DNA of 64,000 nt from JAVWGW01 sp036651575 (lineage in GTDB: Bacteria > Actinomycetota > Coriobacteriia > Coriobacteriales > Eggerthellaceae). The stretch covers positions 1-64,000 of the forward strand of contig JAVVXN010000003.1 in NCBI GenBank assembly GCA_036651575.1, in the 5' to 3' direction. Made by a program: the position numbers and the translations under genes. The notes beneath the pieces are model-generated. The model saw only the letters and a list, made by a program, of their open reading frames with translations, ran no database searches and was not told the origin of the DNA. This document shows, in pieces, positions 6,849 through 15,672 of the stretch (its first letter is position 1; every line of letters starts with the position of its first letter).

Positions 6849-9608
6849 ATGCCAGGTTTTTTATCAAAACTTCTGACGGTTGGTGAAGGCAAGCAGCTCA
6901 AACACTACCAAGCCACCGTTGATAAGATTAATAGTCTCGAAAGTGACATGCAGGCAAAAAGCGATGCCGAGCTCGTTGCTCTGACGGCGCTCTACAAAGA
7001 GCGAGCCCAAAATGGCGAAAAGTTGAAATCGCTTTTACCTGAGTCGTTTGCGACGGTGCGAGAGGCGAGTGTTCGTGCTCTGGGCATGCGCCACTTTGAC
7101 GTGCAGTTGATTGGCGGTATGGCTCTCGATGATGGTCAAATCGCCGAAATGAAAACAGGTGAAGGCAAGACGCTTGTTTCAACCCTGGCTTGCTATCTCA
7201 ATGCGCTGTCGGGCAACAACGTCCACATCGTTACGGTCAATGACTATCTGGCTCGTCGAGATAGCGAATGGATGGGTACCATTTATCGTTTTCTGGGTAT
7301 GCAGGTCGGCCTGATTCAAAATGGTATGCGTCCCGATTTGAAAATTCCTGCCTATCAGGCCGATGTCACCTATGGTACCAACTCCGAATTCGGTTTTGAT
7401 TACCTGCGCGACAATATGGTGACGCGCGCCGATAGTCGCGTGCAGCGCGGCCATAATTTTGCGGTCGTCGACGAAGTTGACTCGATTTTGATCGACGAAG
7501 CACGTACGCCTCTTATCATTTCCGGTGCGGGCACGCAGGCCGCCGACACGTATAAGAAGTTTGCCCGTGTCATGCCCAGTCTCGTGCTCGACACCGATTT
7601 TGAGATGGATGAAGCGAAGAAAACTATCAATGCCACTGAAACCGGTTTGGAAAGAATCGAGTCGCTGCTCGATATTGAAGATATGTATGCTGATCCTTCG
7701 GGGCAGATGGCGAACCATCTGCAGCAGGCCTTAAAGGCTCAGTTCCTTTTTCATCGTGATATCGACTACGTCGTCGTTGACGGCGAAGTGAAAATCGTCG
7801 ATGAATTCACCGGCCGTCTCATGGAGGGTCGCCGTTATTCCGAGGGTCTTCACCAGGCGCTGGAAGCGAAAGAGGGCGTGCTGGTACGCGAGGAAAATCA
7901 GACGCTCGCCACCATTACGCTGCAAAACTATTTCCGTCTTTACAAAAAACTTTCCGGCATGACCGGTACGGCCATGACCGAAGATGCCGAATTCCGTCAA
8001 ATCTATAAATTGCCCGTCATGGCTATTCCGTCGAACAGGCCGGTTGTCCGTAAGGATGAAAACGATCTGATTTATCGCAGCGTTGAAGCGAAGTTCAATG
8101 CGGTTGCCGACGACGTGGCGCGCCGCCACGCTGCAGGACAGCCCTGCCTGATCGGCACGGTTTCCATCGAGAGCTCCGAGCGCTTGTCGCGGCTGCTCGT
8201 CAAGCGCGGTATCCGACATGAAACGCTGAACGCGAAAAACCACGAACGAGAAGCGCACATCATCGCGCAGGCTGGGCGTACGGGCGCGGTTACCATCGCC
8301 ACGAACATGGCCGGTCGTGGTACCGATATTTTGCTCGGGGGCAATCCTGACATCATGATGGAGGATTTCCTTCTTGCCGAAGGCGTCGAGGTAGAAGAGG
8401 CAACCGAGGCTGATCGGAGGGCGGCGCAAGCTCGTGCCGAACAGGTCACCGAAGTCGAACGGGCTGAAGTAATCGCCGCGGGTGGTTTGTGCGTTGTGGG
8501 TACCGAGCGTCATGAAAGTCGCCGTATCGACAACCAGCTTCGCGGTCGTGCCGGCCGTCAGGGCGATCCGGGTACGACGCAGTTTTATCTTTCTCTTGAA
8601 GACGATCTCATGCGCCTGTTCGGGGGAAATCGTATGGAGTCCATCGGTCGTTTGATGGAAAAGACCGACATGTCTGACGATATGCCGATTCAGGCATCGA
8701 TGGTGTCGAAGGCTATCGAATCCGCCCAGCGTCAAGTCGAAGGCATGCATTTTGCCGCTCGTAAAAATGTTCTCGAGTACGACGACGTGATGAATTTGCA
8801 GCGCAGCGCTATCTACGGAGAACGCAACGCTATTTTGGATGGCAAGGATATCGGTGAGCGTATTCCTGAAATCATCGGGGATGCGGTGGAAGCACTCATT
8901 GCCGAGAATTGCCCCGACAAGGTTCCCAGCGACGACTGGGATAACAAGGCAATCAATTTGTGGGTTGCCAACATGGCCGGGCGCAATGACTTCGATGTTG
9001 AATCGCTCGATCACGACGATGATCCCGATACCGTTGTTGAAGAGATCACCGACTATCTGCAAAAGGTTTACAACGAAAAGATTGCCCTTTTGGGCGATAT
9101 TGCCATGAAAAATCTGGAATCCCAAATCATGCTTCGTATCATCGATACGCGCTGGATGGCTCATCTCCAAGAAATGGATTACCTTAAAGCCGGTATCGGC
9201 CTGCGTGCCTTCGGGCAGCGCGATCCGCTCGTTGAATATAAAAATGAAGCCCATACGGCTTTTGGCTCGATGACCGCTTCGATGTACGAAGATTTCCTTC
9301 GCACGTTGTTGCGCTTACAGATCGCGGTACAAGAAATTCCCGAAGAGGTCAGCCCGCTTCAGGGTAAGGTGAGCTATTCTTCACCCGAAGAGGCGTTAAA
9401 CTCATCGACCACCTCGACGCAGCGGACCCAACAGGCGGCTGCGCAAGCGCAGGGTTTACCCGCTGAAGCGCCGAAGGCGGCTTTGACGGGCAAGGTGCAG
9501 CCTTACGAAAAGAGCAAGGAAGACCCTTATGCCAACGTCGGACGTAACGATTTGTGTCCCTGCGGATCGGGTAAGAAATTCAAGAAGTGTCACGGAGCTG
9601 ACCGGTAA
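6849..9608 (+). CDS. secA: Preprotein translocase ATPase SecA
   Basis: This is the 919-residue motor of the general secretion pathway. It couples ATP hydrolysis to pushing unfolded preproteins through SecYEG at the membrane. Visible features are the first nucleotide-binding domain with MKTGEGKTL and VDEVDSILIDEARTPLI, the preprotein cross-linking insertion, the second nucleotide-binding domain with NMAGRGTDI and QLRGRAGRQGDPG, and the helical wing/scaffold. The C-terminus is a SEC-C zinc motif (DLCPCGSGKKFKKCHG) that binds zinc and may contact SecB or ribosomes. The length is normal. The ribosome site is weak (GAGAAAG about 10 nt upstream). It probably serves the many secreted and wall proteins of the second half of the window. 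Confidence 0.97.
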   Translation: MPGFLSKLLTVGEGKQLKHYQATVDKINSLESDMQAKSDAELVALTALYKERAQNGEKLKSLLPESFATVREASVRALGMRHFDVQLIGGMALDDGQIAEMKTGEGKTLVSTLACYLNALSGNNVHIVTVNDYLARRDSEWMGTIYRFLGMQVGLIQNGMRPDLKIPAYQADVTYGTNSEFGFDYLRDNMVTRADSRVQRGHNFAVVDEVDSILIDEARTPLIISGAGTQAADTYKKFARVMPSLVLDTDFEMDEAKKTINATETGLERIESLLDIEDMYADPSGQMANHLQQALKAQFLFHRDIDYVVVDGEVKIVDEFTGRLMEGRRYSEGLHQALEAKEGVLVREENQTLATITLQNYFRLYKKLSGMTGTAMTEDAEFRQIYKLPVMAIPSNRPVVRKDENDLIYRSVEAKFNAVADDVARRHAAGQPCLIGTVSIESSERLSRLLVKRGIRHETLNAKNHEREAHIIAQAGRTGAVTIATNMAGRGTDILLGGNPDIMMEDFLLAEGVEVEEATEADRRAAQARAEQVTEVERAEVIAAGGLCVVGTERHESRRIDNQLRGRAGRQGDPGTTQFYLSLEDDLMRLFGGNRMESIGRLMEKTDMSDDMPIQASMVSKAIESAQRQVEGMHFAARKNVLEYDDVMNLQRSAIYGERNAILDGKDIGERIPEIIGDAVEALIAENCPDKVPSDDWDNKAINLWVANMAGRNDFDVESLDHDDDPDTVVEEITDYLQKVYNEKIALLGDIAMKNLESQIMLRIIDTRWMAHLQEMDYLKAGIGLRAFGQRDPLVEYKNEAHTAFGSMTASMYEDFLRTLLRLQIAVQEIPEEVSPLQGKVSYSSPEEALNSSTTSTQRTQQAAAQAQGLPAEAPKAALTGKVQPYEKSKEDPYANVGRNDLCPCGSGKKFKKCHGADR

Positions 9609-9680
9609 GGTTTCTTCGTAAGCCCCTGCTAACCAGGCCAGTCAACGAATGGGTAAGAATACGGAGTGCGCAGCGAAACT

Positions 9681-10775
9681 ATGGCAGAAAAGGATACGAA
9701 AGATATCGGGCAGGTAGCCGCACGCGTCGTTGATGCGAAGGCTTATTTGCATATTGACGATAAGACCGAAGAGCTCGAAGGACTCAGCAAGCAAATTGCG
9801 GCACCAGATTTTTGGAATGATGCCAGTTCTGCCCAAGAGGTTTCCAAGCAGGCGAGCGATTTAAGGGATACGATCGACGATTATGCGCATGCGGTGACTC
9901 TTTTGGAGGATGCCCAGGTTGCAGCCGATCTGATTGCGGAAGATCCCGCATTTGAAGAGGAATACGAAGCAACGCTTGATAAGCTCGTATCCCTTCTTGA
10001 TAGCTTCGAGATCATCTCGTGGTTTTCGGGACGTTTCGACGGTGGAGATGCCATCGTTACGGTAAACCCCGGTTCGGGTGGACTCGAAGCTCAGGACTGG
10101 ACCGATATGCTGTATCGCATGTATACGCGCTACGCCGAGAAAAAAGGCTGGAAAGTCAAGATCCTCGATGTGGTGGCCGGCGAAGGTATCGGACTCGATA
10201 AGGCCAGCTTCCAAATCGGGGGAAAGTACGCCTACGGTATGCTTCGCAGTGAGGTTGGCGTCCATCGACTCGTGCGTATTTCTCCCACCGATGACAAGAA
10301 GCGTCGCCATACGACGTTTGCCGGTGTCGAGGTCTTGCCGGTGCTTTCCGATGACATCGAAGTTGATTTAAACCCAGCCGACGTTCGTGTCGATGTGTAT
10401 CGTTCGAGTGGTCCCGGGGGGCAATGTGTGAACACCACCGATTCTGCCGTCCGTTTGACGCATATCCCGACCGGTACCGTGGTTACCTGTCAGAATGAAA
10501 AATCCCAGTTGCAAAACAAGGAAGCCGCTTTTCGTGTTTTGCGTGGTAAGCTCTACGAGCGCGAAGAGCGCAGACGTGAAGAAGAACTGAACGAATTGCG
10601 TGGTTCGAAGATGGAAAACTCTTTTGGCAGTCAGATACGCAATTACGTGCTTTATCCGTATCAAATGGTGAAAGATGTTCGCAGTGGTGTGGAAACCGGA
10701 AACGTCGATGCGGTGCTCGATGGTGAAATTGAAGAATTCATCATAGGATATCATCGATGGAAAGCAGCTCAATAA
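9681..10775 (+). CDS. prfB: Peptide chain release factor 2 with SPT tripeptide
   Basis: This release factor of about 364 residues has the peptidyl-tRNA hydrolysis motif SSGPGGQCVNTTDSAVR (GGQ). The stop-codon recognition segment reads HRLVRISPTDDKKRRHT, giving SPT where bacterial RF2 has SPF. RF1 ends its tripeptide in Thr (PxT), so this one is a hybrid. The N-terminus is continuous: the region that in E. coli carries the internal UGA and +1 frameshift (RGYL-DYD) is read straight through here as KAYLHIDD, so no frameshift autoregulation is expected. I use the ATG at 9681. An in-frame GTG at 9666 is possible. The downstream transketolase gene starts 14 nt after the stop. Confidence 0.93.
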   Translation: MAEKDTKDIGQVAARVVDAKAYLHIDDKTEELEGLSKQIAAPDFWNDASSAQEVSKQASDLRDTIDDYAHAVTLLEDAQVAADLIAEDPAFEEEYEATLDKLVSLLDSFEIISWFSGRFDGGDAIVTVNPGSGGLEAQDWTDMLYRMYTRYAEKKGWKVKILDVVAGEGIGLDKASFQIGGKYAYGMLRSEVGVHRLVRISPTDDKKRRHTTFAGVEVLPVLSDDIEVDLNPADVRVDVYRSSGPGGQCVNTTDSAVRLTHIPTGTVVTCQNEKSQLQNKEAAFRVLRGKLYEREERRREEELNELRGSKMENSFGSQIRNYVLYPYQMVKDVRSGVETGNVDAVLDGEIEEFIIGYHRWKAAQ

Positions 10776-10789
10776 GAAAGGGATTTTAC

Positions 10790-11626
10790 GTGAACGCGAC
10801 TGAACTCGAGGTCAAGGCAAACGACATCCGCAAAGATATCGTGGGAATGATTGCGCAGGCGGGAAGTGGCCATCCCGGTGGCTCGCTTTCTTGTGCTGAT
10901 ATTCTCACTGCTCTGTATTTTGGGGGCGTCCTCGCGCACGATCCGAGCAATCCGCTCGATGATGCCCGCGATCGTTTCATACTCTCCAAAGGTCACGCGG
11001 CTCCTGCATTTTATGCGACGCTTGCCCATGCGGGGTATTTTCCCTGCGATGAACTGGTTACGCTGCGCCGTTTAGGATCGCGTCTGCAAGGACACCCCGA
11101 TTCCAACAAGGTGCCCGGTGTGGAGGTGTGCACGGGTTCTCTCGGTCAGGGTCTTTCCATCGCTTCCGGCATTGCGTGTGGACTGCGCTTGGCCAAGAGT
11201 GACGCGCGCGTGTTTACCCTGCTTGGCGATGGCGAATGCCAGGAAGGCCAAGTGTGGGAGGCGGCCATGTTCGCCGCTCATCAGCACCTGGGAAACCTTG
11301 TTGCCATCGTGGATCACAACGGCCTGCAAATCGATGGGTGTATAACCGATGTGTGCTCACCGGAAGATATCGGCGTGAAGTTTTCGGCTTTCGGTTGGGA
11401 AGTCATGTCGTGCGATGGTCATAATATGGCCGAGATCGTCAAAGTGCTTCTGGATGCCAAGGCGCAAAAGACCGGTAAACCCTACGTTATCATCGCCGAA
11501 ACCATCAAGGGTAAAGGCGTGAGTTTCATGGAGGATCAAGCGGGATGGCACGGCCGTGCTCCGAAACCGGAAGAGACAAAAATCGCACTTACCGAACTGG
11601 AAGAGAAGGGGGCACACCGTGGCTAA
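10790..11626 (+). CDS. Transketolase, N-terminal (TPP-binding) subunit
   Basis: This 278-residue subunit binds thiamine diphosphate in a two-subunit transketolase of the non-oxidative pentose phosphate pathway. Visible features are AGSGHPGGSLS, the RFILSKGHAAPAFYA stretch and the TPP motif GDGECQEGQVWEA ending with IVDHN. I use the GTG at 10790, which has AAAGGGA about 6 nt upstream. An ATG at 10757 inside prfB is in frame but less likely. The C-terminal subunit gene overlaps it by 8 nt, which suggests translational coupling and an equimolar heteromer. Confidence 0.92.
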   Translation: MNATELEVKANDIRKDIVGMIAQAGSGHPGGSLSCADILTALYFGGVLAHDPSNPLDDARDRFILSKGHAAPAFYATLAHAGYFPCDELVTLRRLGSRLQGHPDSNKVPGVEVCTGSLGQGLSIASGIACGLRLAKSDARVFTLLGDGECQEGQVWEAAMFAAHQHLGNLVAIVDHNGLQIDGCITDVCSPEDIGVKFSAFGWEVMSCDGHNMAEIVKVLLDAKAQKTGKPYVIIAETIKGKGVSFMEDQAGWHGRAPKPEETKIALTELEEKGAHRG

Positions 11627-12581
11627 TGAAGTGAAGAAGAAAGCTACCCGCGCCGCCTTTGGTGCAACGCTTGCCGCGCTCGCATGCGAGGGTGTGCCGG
11701 TTGTGGCGGTCGACGCTGACTTGAGTGGCTCTACGACTACGAAAAAGTTTGCCGACGCGTCGCAGGAAAATGCGCAGTGCCTCTTCAATGTGGGTATTGC
11801 TGAGCAGAATATGATCGGGGTGGCAGCGGGTCTTTCCCTGACCGGTCGCATTGCCTATACCGGTTCGTTTGCCGTCTTTGGCACGGGTCGCGTTTACGAT
11901 CAGATCCGCAATACCGTGTGTTACTCCAATCTGAATGTGAAGATAGCTCCCACTCATGCGGGTGTTTCCGTGGGGCCCGACGGCGGTAGCCATCAGATGA
12001 TCGAGGACATCGCGCTCATGCGGGTCTTGCCTCAGATGCGCGTGCTGGTGCCGGCTGACTACAATGCGGCGGTGGCGGCTCTTACCTTGGCCGCTCAGGT
12101 CGAAGGTCCGGTCTATATTCGCATGGGGCGCGCCGAAGTGCCTTCGGTCTATGATGACGGTTACCGGATGGAATTGGGCTCGTCGACGGTGTTGCGCGAG
12201 GGCGGCGACGTGAGCCTGATCGCCTGTGGTGTCGAAGTGAATGAGGCGTTGATCGCGGCCGACCTTTTGGCAGCTGAAGGAATATCAGCTGAGGTCATCG
12301 ATGCGTTTTCGATCAAACCACTCGATGAAGAAACCATTCTTGCTTCCGCTGCAAAAACGGGGGCGGTGGTGACCGCCGAAGAGCATTCTATCATCGGGGG
12401 TCTCGGTTCGGCGGTTTGTGAATTGCTCGCTGAGAAGCTGCCGACACCGTGTGTCCGCGTGGGTGTGCGTGACGTTTTTGGAACATCGGGAGAGTTCGAA
12501 GAGCTGCTCGTTCATTTCCACCTCGATGCGGCTTCCATTGTTGAAGCTGTGAAGAAGATAACAGCGAATACGGAGAAATGA
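11619..12581 (+). CDS. Transketolase, C-terminal (pyrimidine-binding) subunit
   Basis: This 320-residue partner supplies the pyrimidine-binding and C-terminal domains of a split transketolase. Features are VVAVDADLSGST, FNVGIAEQNMIGVAAGLS with the catalytic Glu that activates TPP, GVSVGPDGGSHQMIEDIA, and the transketolase C domain (LIACGVEVNEALIAADLL, TAEEHSIIGGLGSAV). The start is the GTG at 11619 with GAAGGGG upstream. It lies within the end of the N-subunit gene, overlapping by 8 nt. A 1-deoxyxylulose-5-phosphate synthase is less likely because that enzyme is a single chain of over 600 residues. Confidence 0.92.
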   Translation: MANEVKKKATRAAFGATLAALACEGVPVVAVDADLSGSTTTKKFADASQENAQCLFNVGIAEQNMIGVAAGLSLTGRIAYTGSFAVFGTGRVYDQIRNTVCYSNLNVKIAPTHAGVSVGPDGGSHQMIEDIALMRVLPQMRVLVPADYNAAVAALTLAAQVEGPVYIRMGRAEVPSVYDDGYRMELGSSTVLREGGDVSLIACGVEVNEALIAADLLAAEGISAEVIDAFSIKPLDEETILASAAKTGAVVTAEEHSIIGGLGSAVCELLAEKLPTPCVRVGVRDVFGTSGEFEELLVHFHLDAASIVEAVKKITANTEK

Positions 12582-12628
12582 TAGAATATCTCCCGTCTCA
12601 GTACATCACTATTTGAACGGAGCATTCT

Positions 12629-13459
12629 GTGACAAACCCGAACAGCCAGGGGGGTGTAGTGCGTCCCGGTGCCCACGCGGCACCTCCAAGACAGGCAGCA
12701 TCGCAGCTTTCGCAATCGTTGCCTACGCTTGATATTGACGACGCGCCCCAAGCAATGGGTACTCCGGTTATTACGTTCGATCATGTGAACAAGGTGTATC
12801 CGGCCCAGCCCACCAAACCAGCCCTCAATGATATAACTTTGCAGATTTATGCAGGTGAATTTGTCTTTCTCGTCGGTCATTCAGGTTCCGGTAAATCGAC
12901 ATTCATCCGTATGCTTATCCGCGAAATCAAGCCATCAAGTGGGCATATCTACGTGGCAGATGAAGATTTATCGTCCATGCGCAATTGGCGCGTGCCCTAT
13001 CTTCGTCGCAACATAGGGTGTGTTTTCCAGGACTTCAAGTTGCTGCCGAATAAGACGGTTTTTGAAAACGTTGCGTTCGCACTTGAGGTAATCGGCAAAT
13101 CGAATCACGTTATCAAAACGCAGGTTCCTGAAGTTTTGCGTCTCGTTGGCCTGCAGGATAAACTGGATAAACGGCCCGATCAATTATCGGGCGGCGAACA
13201 GCAGCGCGTTTCCATTGCGCGAGCTATCGTCAATCGTCCCCCGCTTTTAGTGTGCGACGAACCGACCGGTAACCTTGATCCGCAGACGTCGCGCGGCATC
13301 ATGGACTTGCTCGAACGAATCAACCGTACGGGTACCACGGTGCTTGTTGCTACGCATGACCGGGAAATGGTCGACAATATGCGTCGTCGCGTTATCGCGC
13401 TCGACAAGGGCAGCCTTACCCGCGATCAGGATAGGGGGGTGTACGGTTTCGATGTCTAG
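12629..13459 (+). CDS. ftsE: Cell division ATP-binding protein FtsE with N-terminal extension
   Basis: This ABC ATPase works with FtsX at the divisome to switch on peptidoglycan hydrolases. Visible motifs are Walker A GHSGSGKST, Q-loop FQDFKLLP, signature LSGGEQQR, Walker B LLVCDEPTG and the switch His in VATHDREM. The ABC domain starts near residue 46. Before it lies a Pro/Ala/Gln-rich, probably disordered leader of about 45 residues that is absent from typical FtsE of about 225 residues. The GTG at 12629 with GGAG 7 nt upstream supports the long form. The only alternative ATG (12755) has no ribosome site. ftsX overlaps its end by 8 nt. Confidence 0.94.
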   Translation: MTNPNSQGGVVRPGAHAAPPRQAASQLSQSLPTLDIDDAPQAMGTPVITFDHVNKVYPAQPTKPALNDITLQIYAGEFVFLVGHSGSGKSTFIRMLIREIKPSSGHIYVADEDLSSMRNWRVPYLRRNIGCVFQDFKLLPNKTVFENVAFALEVIGKSNHVIKTQVPEVLRLVGLQDKLDKRPDQLSGGEQQRVSIARAIVNRPPLLVCDEPTGNLDPQTSRGIMDLLERINRTGTTVLVATHDREMVDNMRRRVIALDKGSLTRDQDRGVYGFDV

Positions 13460-14366
13460 TTTCTTTTATTTCCTCAGAGAATCTCTTACGGGATTTTCCC
13501 GTAACCTTTCGACCGCGCTCGGCTCCATTGTCACGATTTTTTTGTCACTGTTGATCATTGGGATCTTCTTGGTTGGTGGCGGTATCATCGAAAACGTGGT
13601 TTCGTCGGTGGAAGATAAAGTTTCCATCACCGCCTACGTCTCCGACGATGCAACCGATGCGCAAATTAAAAAAGTAAAAGACTACGCCCAGGGTCTTGAT
13701 GGTGTTTCTTCGGTCGGTTTTACGACAAAGGAGCAGGCTCTTGATAACTTCAAGACATCCATGACCTCGAACCCCGATATCGTCGATCAGCTTGATGGTG
13801 AAAACCCGCTTCCCGCGTCGATCGATGTCGAACTTGACGATCCTCAAAAGGTCGAGTCGGTGGCCTCCTCCATTGCGGGCAATGCCGATTTTAAAACGGT
13901 TTGTGATAAACCGGCCAACCCGAGCGATTCGTTGAAGTATGGTCAAAAAACGGTTGAGAAGTTGTTCTCCCTGACCAACTATGTGCGCTACGTCGGCATA
14001 GCATTGATTGCCCTGTTGATTTTTATCGCATTCGTATTCATCAACAATACGATTCGCCTGGCTATTCTTGCTCGTCGCAAGGAGATCGCCATCATGCGTT
14101 TAGTGGGTGCTTCCAACGGATTTATCCGAGGGCCTTTCCTTATGGAGGGTTCACTTCACGCGCTGATCGGATCACTGCTGGCTATCGGTAGTTTGGAACT
14201 GATGCGAAACTTCGCTCTCCCTCAGGTCTCAAGTGCGCTACAATGGCTGCCTATTGATTTGAGTATACAAACGTTCGTCATTATCTACGTGGCGTTGTTT
14301 GTAGCCGGCTTGGTCATCGGTATTCTGGGCTCGCTTTTGGCGATGCGCCGTTACCTGAAGGTTTAA
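13452..14366 (+). CDS. ftsX: Cell division permease-like protein FtsX
   Basis: This 304-residue inner-membrane partner of FtsE has a cytoplasmic N-terminus, one membrane segment (IVTIFLSLLIIGIFLVGGG) and an extracellular loop of about 130 residues (VSITAYVSDDATDAQIKK and on). Three C-terminal membrane segments follow, including the conserved LARRKEIAIMRLVGA turn. The extracellular loop recruits or activates a wall hydrolase in related bacteria. The ATG at 13452 lies inside the end of ftsE, so translation is coupled. A secreted peptidase gene follows 34 nt downstream. Confidence 0.94.
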   Translation: MSSFFYFLRESLTGFSRNLSTALGSIVTIFLSLLIIGIFLVGGGIIENVVSSVEDKVSITAYVSDDATDAQIKKVKDYAQGLDGVSSVGFTTKEQALDNFKTSMTSNPDIVDQLDGENPLPASIDVELDDPQKVESVASSIAGNADFKTVCDKPANPSDSLKYGQKTVEKLFSLTNYVRYVGIALIALLIFIAFVFINNTIRLAILARRKEIAIMRLVGASNGFIRGPFLMEGSLHALIGSLLAIGSLELMRNFALPQVSSALQWLPIDLSIQTFVIIYVALFVAGLVIGILGSLLAMRRYLKV

Positions 14367-14400
14367 GCACGGTTTAGAAAGAAAGAAGACGATCAGGCCT

Positions 14401-15666
14401 GTGGGACAACATGGGTTACAAAAAAACAAAGCGACAAGCACACGCAACAAGAAAATCATCGGATATTTGGGGGTTTTCGTCTGCGTGTGCTTGGCTTTTA
14501 TTGCAGGCTTTATCGTTCGCGGTGACGTTTCTTTGTTGACGAACCTTGGTTTTACGTCATTGACGGTTGCGACGGAAAAAAATCCAGGGGAAACGGTTAC
14601 GGGGAATACTTACGATTCCCTTTCCGCTCGGGTGGCCGAGGTGGAAGGCGTTATTGAGCAGGATAGTATCGATTCCTACGATCTTGATGATTCAACCCTT
14701 CAGGTGCTCGATGCCTTTGCGGTATCTACGAAAGATACCTATTTGCGCTACTACGACGAAGCTCGCTACGCTACCTACTTAAAAGACAATGCGAACAAAT
14801 ACGCCGGCGTTGGGGTGTTGTTTGCGGAGTACAAGGGTCAAAGCTACGCGGTTGATGTCTTCGAGGGTTCTGCCGCCGACACCGCTGGTGTGCAGCGCGG
14901 TGATTTCGTTGTCGCGGTCGATGGTGACCGGAAGGGGTGGTCGCTCACTGAAACCGTGAATGCCCTTTCGCGCGATGATGGTTCGACGGCTGTTATCACG
15001 TGGCGCCGTCCTTCTGCCCTTGAATCTGAGGGTGGCAAAGAGTTTACGACAACGCTTGAGTGTTCTCCTTATGTCGAGAAAAACGTGACGACGGAGCTTT
15101 CTGGCAAGGTTGGCGTGGTGACGGTGAAGCAGTTGACGCAAGATTGCGATATGCTGGTGCGGCAAGCTATTCGAGATCTACAGGGGCAGGGTGCTCAATC
15201 GCTCGTTTTGGATCTGCGTAACAATCCTGGTGGGTATTTGACGCAGGCGGTTGATATCGCGTCTATTTTCGTAAAAAGTGGTGTACTGGTGCAGATTCAG
15301 ACCGTTGACGGTACGACAACGAAGTCTGCGACGGGGGATATTGGCACACAGCTTCCGCTGGTGGTTTTAGTAAATCACAATACCGCTGCTGCCTCTGAAG
15401 TCTTGGCATCTGCTTTGCAGGACAATCAGCGCGCAACGGTTGTGGGGGATTCGACGCTCGGGAAGGGCAGTGTGCAGGTCGTTCGTGCATTGAGCTTCGG
15501 CGGTGCGCTTCGCTATACGGCGGCAATGTATACAACCCCGTTGGGGCACGTCATCAATGAAACGGGAATCGCACCTAATATTTCGGTGAGTCAGGGAACT
15601 GATACGACAACCGACAATCAGAAGGTCGTTGCGCTCGAAACCGCTCAAGCTTTGATTGCTGGGTAG
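14401..15666 (+). CDS. S41 C-terminal processing peptidase (membrane-anchored)
   Basis: This 421-residue serine peptidase of the CtpA/CtpB family is anchored by an N-terminal membrane segment (IIGYLGVFVCVCLAFIAGF) and acts outside the membrane. A PDZ domain (GVGVLFAEY, VFEGSAADTAGVQRGDFVVAVDG) precedes the peptidase core with LVLDLRNNPGGYLTQAV. The presumed nucleophile is Ser in NTAAASEVLASALQ, and the general-base Lys is in STLGKGSVQ. The start is the GTG at 14401. An ATG at 14411 is in another frame and quickly diverges from the family. It follows ftsEX on the same strand and sits 6 nt before rnr. It could trim wall or division proteins. Confidence 0.92.
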   Translation: MGQHGLQKNKATSTRNKKIIGYLGVFVCVCLAFIAGFIVRGDVSLLTNLGFTSLTVATEKNPGETVTGNTYDSLSARVAEVEGVIEQDSIDSYDLDDSTLQVLDAFAVSTKDTYLRYYDEARYATYLKDNANKYAGVGVLFAEYKGQSYAVDVFEGSAADTAGVQRGDFVVAVDGDRKGWSLTETVNALSRDDGSTAVITWRRPSALESEGGKEFTTTLECSPYVEKNVTTELSGKVGVVTVKQLTQDCDMLVRQAIRDLQGQGAQSLVLDLRNNPGGYLTQAVDIASIFVKSGVLVQIQTVDGTTTKSATGDIGTQLPLVVLVNHNTAAASEVLASALQDNQRATVVGDSTLGKGSVQVVRALSFGGALRYTAAMYTTPLGHVINETGIAPNISVSQGTDTTTDNQKVVALETAQALIAG

Positions 15667-15672
15667 GGTATC

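Noticed and set aside
7731..9254. 507-codon open frame on the minus strand
   Set aside because: It is entirely antisense to secA, has no recognisable domain and follows from codon bias of the real gene.
14411..14490. ATG start ten bases after the GTG of the S41 peptidase
   Set aside because: It is out of frame, and its translation loses the membrane anchor. The GTG frame carries all family motifs.
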